The translations under genes and the position numbers were made by a program. Below the pieces are notes generated by a model. The model worked only from the letters and a program-made list of their open reading frames with translations. It was not told the origin of the DNA and made no database searches. Below, in pieces: positions 58,361 through 64,000 of a stretch of 64,000 nt of DNA. Every line of letters starts with the position of its first letter. Position 1 is the stretch's first letter. Source of the stretch: Omphalotus guepiniiformis (taxonomy: Eukaryota > Basidiomycota > Agaricomycetes > Agaricales > Omphalotaceae); the NCBI GenBank assembly GCA_028554645.1, contig JAQOOI010000073.1:620001-684000 (forward strand), given 5' to 3'.

Positions 58361-60723
58361 TTACACAGATTTGGAGTCTACAACTTTCCGTATGGCTTCT
58401 CCTTTCCACATCAAAATCAAGATCGGAATGAAAGCCAGAACACTACCCAAGCATGCGAACAACAGAAATAGCCAGTGGTATCCACCCATTGCTTGCGCTA
58501 GTGGAATGGCATAGAAAGCAAAAGTCATTCCAATCTCAAACCTACAAAGCGTTCTCAGGTGACTGAGGATAATAATTACGAAAGTACGGACCTTATCAAG
58601 TTGAAGACTTGAGATACTTCAGCTGATTTCTCTCGATAACAGTCCGTGCTATATGTGTACCTAGATGCAAACATATTTTGAGACCCGTCTAGTAACCCAC
58701 CAAGTAAAACGACCATTATAGGGCTTACACTACTGTTGTGATGCATTGAACGCCAAAACATGCAACAGCCATTCCTATGAGTGGGACAATCCAAACGGTG
58801 CCAAATTGGATACTAAACCCATATATAAGGAGCCCGGCCTATACAAAGAGAACCTGTGAGGATACCAGCGAGGCAGGATTCACACGAAAATGCGAGCCCT
58901 CACCGGCACGAGTATTTCTCCTGTCCAAATTGCTTGAAGCCGTATTTCACTGGGTGCGGAAGGAAAACGTTGGCGAGCACGATTCTGTTCAAACGTTTTT
59001 GATCAGATGCGAGACCAGTGGGGGATGGAATGAAAAGTGGGTTGTACCATGAGAGAGTCGACAACCCATCCGCCTGCGGTCTCGCCCAAGAAACTCCCAA
59101 TAAATAGAGAGCCGCCGTAAGCAAGTCCGATCTGCAATGTGTCCCAACCAAACTCTTGACTGAAAATGTGCGAAACAGTGACAGCTGGTAGAATGCTGTG
59201 GCCTCAGTGAGCTTGGGAAAGAGTTCAGAAAATACTGGTGAGTTGTCACCTTCCGAACCCATACTGTGCAACAAAGTAATCAGCCGGTCGCCCTCCTTGA
59301 TAAAACATGAAATGTATTCAGTACCTGCGTAGCATAGTACACAGCTGGGAAGAGTACTGAGGGCTGACCAGATTATTCAGTAATATGAATACCTCAACAT
59401 TGAAGGAAACTTACATAACGAATCATCTTGATATACGGCCATACGAATTGTGAAAGTTGCAATTTCTGCCCTGGAAACCGACCTCGGAATCCCAAACACT
59501 CAAAGTAGCGCCTGACACTGTTCTTTTGCTCAGACACAACAATCTCCTTGCCCGACTTCACTTCGACGGAAGCTGTCTCCCCAGCCTCGGAATCGCGAAT
59601 ATACAAAGTCTCTGGCAGAAAGAACACGATGAAGAGTAAAACAAAACCGTTACAGATAGCCGTAATTTTGAAGATCCATCGCCATCCCAAGAATTGACCG
59701 ATTAGTCCCCCTGGAATGGGAGCAAAATGGGCACCATTAGCTAAGTAGGTTTTAGTGTCTTTTATCTGAGTTAGCCATCTATGATAACACCCAACTGCTC
59801 AGGACTGTGAAAACACCAAGTGCTCTACCACGTTCATGGAGACAGAACATGTCATTGGCCTAAGAGTGCTTGTCATCAAGCATCACTCAGAATAACATCA
59901 AACATAGCCTCACCGTTGCGACTCCCAAAGCCATCCTTGATCGGAAGCGGTTGAGTTAAATTCGAGCAACCTCAAGACATATATACTCACGCGACAGGGA
60001 ATATACCATTAAAGATGCGAGCAACAATCAGCTGGCCATAAGTTCCCACATAGGCACAACCCAATGCTGACGCAAAGCCAATGGCTGTTGTAAGTAAGTA
60101 CATTGGCCGACGTCCGTAGACATTCGCAAATGGAATGAAGAGAAATGGTCCAATTCCGTTGGCCGCAATCACCACAGTGCTGCATATAAGAGAAAGAAAG
60201 CATGATTACACGCTTCGATAGTAGTTCAAGAATAGACCAACGTTTGATAAGACGCTGTAACAGTAGAAATACCGAACTCTTGAGAGAGTTCGCCGTAAGC
60301 TGGATTAATTACGGCGGTGTTCAGTCCTCCGAGCGCAGACAACAGGCTGACTTGAAGCAGAACGAAGACCTGTATTCTTATGAGCTTGGTGCGGACAAGC
60401 TTTGTACTACAAATCACTTACACGATACATCATAGGCCAGTTCACTGTGAATTATGAATTTCAGATTCAGTACATGTAGCGCTGAATTGCCTGTCCCTAA
60501 TAAACTTACAAGGGTCCTCGGGACTATCTGATGGCTGAGGACTCAAGGGAACCCCGTATTTGTCCAGCTTGATTGTCGCGGTTTGCCCAGCATTTTCAAC
60601 TGTTTTCAAATTACGGCGTCAGACCCTACATGCCGTTTGCTTATGGAGCTCACCTTGTTCGACCACCTCTACATCTTTGGTATCGTGCCGACTGTCGAGA
60701 AAGTCGCTCACAACTTGAGGCAT
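58361..60723 (-). CDS. MFS transporter, copy 1
   Basis: A multi-exon minus-strand gene with start MPQVVSDFLDSRHDTKDVEV at 60723 and stop TAA at 58361-58363. The early conserved part IKLDKYGVPLSPQPSDSPED precedes helix 1 (VFVLLQVSLLSALGGLNTAV). The MFS loop is GIGPFLFIPFANVYGRRPMY (a G-x3-D/N-R-x-G-R-R-like motif). MGWRWIFKITAICNGFVLLF and PETLYIR, at the end of the sixth helix, are typical of DHA1-like MFS carriers. The C-terminal half is well conserved with the neighbour and ends MWKGEAIRKVVDSKSV. Twelve helices are likely. The substrate is unknown; phenolic or sugar-like compounds are plausible, but I infer this only from class. It lies head-to-tail with the second copy. Confidence 0.8.
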
Positions 60724-61096
60724 GACTAGATCACAGTTATCGAAGGGAAGGAGAGAAACAACTACTTGCGTTCATTCACACCTGTTATATTTTGAATTCC
60801 TGCACAGACATCCTGCGAAACTTAGTCGTTTTCAGAGTTCCTTGGCCTCCTGACCTATACAGGAATAGCAAATATCAAGGACTTACCATACTGGATAGTT
60901 CCTTCAATACAATAGTCATTCTATTCAGAAATAACATAAGAACAGCAGGGTATCATGAGTGCGAACCTTGGAGGAGCGAAGCCTTGCAGTGGAGGCGAAG
61001 GCCAAGGGTCGGTATGATCACATGTACGGAGCTCAGCACGTTACGCACGATTCTTCAAAACTTGGATAAATTTGCACAATACGTGATACACGGAGT

Positions 61097-63415
61097 TCAT
61101 CGAGAATCCATAGCCCTCCGAATCGTCTCTCCCTTCCACATCAAGATCAAAATGGGGATGAATGCCAATATGCTGCCCAAGCAAGCGAAAAAGAGAAAAA
61201 GCCAATGATATCCGCCCATCGCTCGGGCTAGCGGAATGGCATAGAAGGCAAAAGTCATCCCGACCTCTTGTCTACACATTGTCAACATTAGCAACTGACT
61301 AGTAGATGAAAAGACTGACCTAATGAAATTGAAGACCTGTGATACTTCAGCTGATTTGTCTCGATAGCAGTCCGTGCTATATGTGTACCTACGTGCGAGC
61401 ATAGCTGAGAAGATGCTTCGAGTCGCTGCAAAGAATTCGAAGGACTTACATCACTGTCGTGATACATTGCACCCCGAAACACGCAACGGCCATCCCGATG
61501 AGAGGCACAATCCAGGGCGTATCAAATTGGATGGCGAATCCATAGATCAGCAGACCAACCTGTAATAATAGGAGAAAGCGTTTACACGTTGGAGGTACAT
61601 TAAATAAATGCAACTTACTGGGACGAGTAATTCTCCTGTCCAAATTGCTTGAAGCCGTATTTCACAGGGCGCGGAAGGTGAAATTCGGCGGGCATGATTC
61701 TAAGTTCATATGTCACTTTAGTAAACAAACTTTGACAAAGACATACGAAGTCAAAAGTTATGCACCATGATGGAATCGACTACCCATCCACCTGCCGTCT
61801 CTCCCAAAAAGGACCCGATAAGAAGAGCACTGCCATACGCGAGACCGATTTGCAATGTATCCCAGCCAAACTTCTGAGCGAAGATATGTGATACCGTGAC
61901 AGCTGGCAAGATACTTGGGATTCATCAGGGTCGAGCTTTCAGCGAAGTATATTAATCATATTTCGTACCTTCCAAATCCATACTGGTCGTTGAGGTGAAG
62001 TCGTCTGAGTAATAAACTGGGATCTTTCCAAGAAGCACAACTCACTTGTGTCGCGTAGTATAGAGCAGGGAAGAGCACGGAGGGCTTGAAAACAACACCT
62101 TAGCTGGCGTTGCAGATGCTTATGCAACAAACACTCACATAACGAACCATCTTGATGTATGGCCATATGAACTGCGAGAGCTTTAATTTCCGCCCCGGAA
62201 ACCTTCCTCGGAATTTGAAACGTCCCAAGTAGCGCTGGAAATTACCCCTCGGGTTCCGCGCAGAATCGACTATTGAAGACGAATCCGAAAGTTCGGGATG
62301 ACGAACGTATAAGGTCTCTGGCAGGAAGAAGAATATGAAGGCTAGAGCGAAACCGTCGCAAATTGCGGTAAATTTGAAGATCCATCGCCATCCTAAATAT
62401 TGACCTATTAGTCCGCCAGGAATCGGCGCAAAATGGCCACCATTAGCTACGTGGCTGGATTTCAGCTCCTAGATCATAAATACTAGAAGAACGCAAGCTC
62501 ACTGCTGAGGACTGTATAAACTCCAAGTGCTCTACCTCGTTCGTGAAGAAAGAACATGTCATTAGCCTGGCATCCAATAGTCAGATATTCATCGTCTAGA
62601 GAGGCAAAGACAAGGCACACCGTTGCGACTCCTAGTGCCATCCTGCAGAAGCCTAAGTCAGTTGAGCTTCAAAATACCCACAAAATGTTCAACTCACGCG
62701 ACTGGAAAGATACCATTGACAATCCGAGCCCCAATAAGCTGGGTATAGTTTTCCACATACGCACAGCCCAGTGCCGATACAAAGCCAATCAAGGTTGTGA
62801 AAAGGTAGATCGGCCTTCTTCCGTAGACGTTCGCAAGTGGAATGAATAGGAATGGTCCTATGCCGTTCACCGCAATCACCAAAGTTCTGTCAAGGGAAGG
62901 TTAAGACTGAGCGAGCGTTGCCTGGGAGGAAAAGCTGTGCATAGAAAACACTCACGTTTGATAAGAAGCCGTGACTGTGGAAATCCCAAATTCTTGAGAG
63001 AGCTCGCCGTAAGCTGGGTTTATGATAGCGGTGTTCAGTGTCCCGAGTGCGGACAACAAGCTGATCTGGAGGAGGACAAAGACCTGCAGAACGAGCGCAA
63101 GATTTTCAGCTTCGATCGTCAAGTGTTGAAGGTCAAGCAAACACATACACGATACAATGTAGACCAGTTCACTGTTTGCGAATAAGAGGACCCGTAGCTT
63201 TTAAACACTATGTAAACGGACTCACGAGGATCTTCAGGATTGTCTGACGGCTGAGGGCTCAACGGAACACCATGCTTGTCAAGTTTGATCTTTGAATCCG
63301 TTCCGACGTTCTCCACTGAAGCTTTGCACTTCATCACTGTTTCCAACGTAGGAGATTTCCACACACACACACCTTGCGCAACAGCCTCCTCCTCTAGTTT
63401 GCTTTCTGCAGACAT
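61097..63415 (-). CDS. MFS transporter, copy 2 (tandem paralogue)
   Basis: Start MSAESKLEEEAVAQ at 63415. After a roughly 55-nt intron come VENVGTDSKIKLDKHGVPLS, the same N-terminal segment as copy 1, and VFVLLQISLLSALGTLNTAI. Further parts are PFLFIPLANVYGRRPIYLF, ERGRALGVYTVLS, HFAPIPGGLIGQYLGWRWIF and PALYYATQYGFGSILPAVTV. It ends ILMWKGETIRRAMDSR with stop at 61097. Exon structure is the same as in copy 1, with matching intron positions wherever I could align them, so the two arose by a tandem duplication. Both copies look intact. The divergence is too large for a very recent event; they may carry different but related substrates. Confidence 0.8.
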
Positions 63416-63914
63416 TGAGCGTGTGCGGTGCTTTCAATTCTGTGAACGACAATCGGTATATAGAAGGAGTATGTTTCAATTCGAGCCTCGTACCCTTTAA
63501 AAACTTCTGCATACTTGCGTCCATTGGACTACGGAATATATTCATGCCCTTGACCGCCTGACCGTCACACGAACAGGAGATATGTGAGAGTCTCAACGGA
63601 CCGCGATCACAATACCTGCTGATGTGCAGATAACAAGAAGAGAGCATCGCGATATTTCACCACCACTCATTCTGCCTGGATAGTGAATGGTCGGAGACAA
63701 TTCAAAGGAAACTTGAAAGAGTGAACCTCACGGCTGCTGGCGTCGAATCCGATAGAAGGCCGGCGCGGTCACCTGACCACAATCGGTCTTAATCGGTCTA
63801 GCTTCAAGGCTTTGCGTTCCCTGGCTGGTGCAGGTGTTCCGTGAACTCAAATCAAAAATCTATATAAAAGAGCTTGCACATAAAAATAACGATCTTTACA
63901 TTTTTACCCCCTTC
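63416..63914. promoter_or_regulatory. Divergent promoter region with a TATA box
   Basis: A TATATAAAAG at 63861-63870 lies about 45 bases before the plus-strand ATG at 63915 and is the best core promoter in the window. The minus-strand transporter must start from the other end of this region. A pyrimidine-rich tract precedes the plus-strand start. Confidence 0.55.
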
Positions 63915-64000
63915 ATGTCACCATATTCCGCTCACACAAGAAGCCTGGAGATTCTCCAAGGCCTTATCTCCGACCCTGCTTTACCCATTCTTCCCCAAGC
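63915..64000 (+). CDS. Partial gene, N-terminus only, running off the window
   Basis: ATG at 63915 opens a frame of 28 codons that is still open at the window end (MSPYSAHTRSLEILQGLISD). The TATA box upstream and the pyrimidine-rich leader make this a probable real start. The family cannot be told from so little. Confidence 0.45.
   Translation, partial: MSPYSAHTRSLEILQGLISDPALPILPQ

Overview
The window is nuclear DNA of a filamentous basidiomycete, most likely an Agaricomycete. The genes are split by many short (about 50-65 nt) GT-AG introns. The content fits as well: a seven-helix membrane protein family with a D-x-T-I-A-W-R-A-W motif, a family 1 polysaccharide lyase, an ECM4-type glutathione transferase and an RlmA/MEF2-type MADS factor. 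No tRNA, rRNA or CRISPR array was recognised. Exon joins were worked out by eye from splice signals and reading phase.

Layout. 0.2-4.4 kb: a class C beta-lactamase-like hydrolase and a glutathionyl-hydroquinone reductase. 4.8-7.7 kb: a secreted protein of unknown fold and an ankyrin protein. 9.0-11.2 kb: no gene seen, upstream of a MADS-box factor (11.2-13.7 kb). 14.5-19.25 kb: a strongly CpG-poor island with two decayed seven-helix genes. 19.5-30.3 kb: ordinary housekeeping DNA (Derlin, URA5, a flavin-reductase-like protein, a small unknown, a pectate-lyase-like enzyme, NADP-glutamate dehydrogenase). 30.3-32.5 kb: a broken gene with a GDSG motif, a tandem array and a duplicated flank. 32.5-34.2 kb: nucleoporin SEH1. 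34.6-39.5 kb: three copies of a divergent two-gene unit (A on the minus strand, B on the plus strand) of unknown function. 39.6-47.8 kb: Listerin and a hydroxyacid dehydrogenase, divergent. 47.9-50.6 kb: a second CpG-poor island holding an intact proline iminopeptidase gene. 51.4-58.0 kb: a DUF924 protein, CTP synthase and a mitochondrial DEAD-box helicase. 58.4-63.4 kb: two tandem MFS transporters. 63.9 kb: the start of a gene that runs off the window.

How the parts relate. The housekeeping genes look like an ordinary conserved chromosome stretch with no metabolic cluster; URA5 and CTP synthase are both pyrimidine genes but lie 31 kb apart. The accessory material sits in discrete blocks between them: two CpG-poor islands, the GDSG pseudogene block, and the A/B array. 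The A/B array and the contrast between the CpG-poor islands and their surroundings are the most unusual features.
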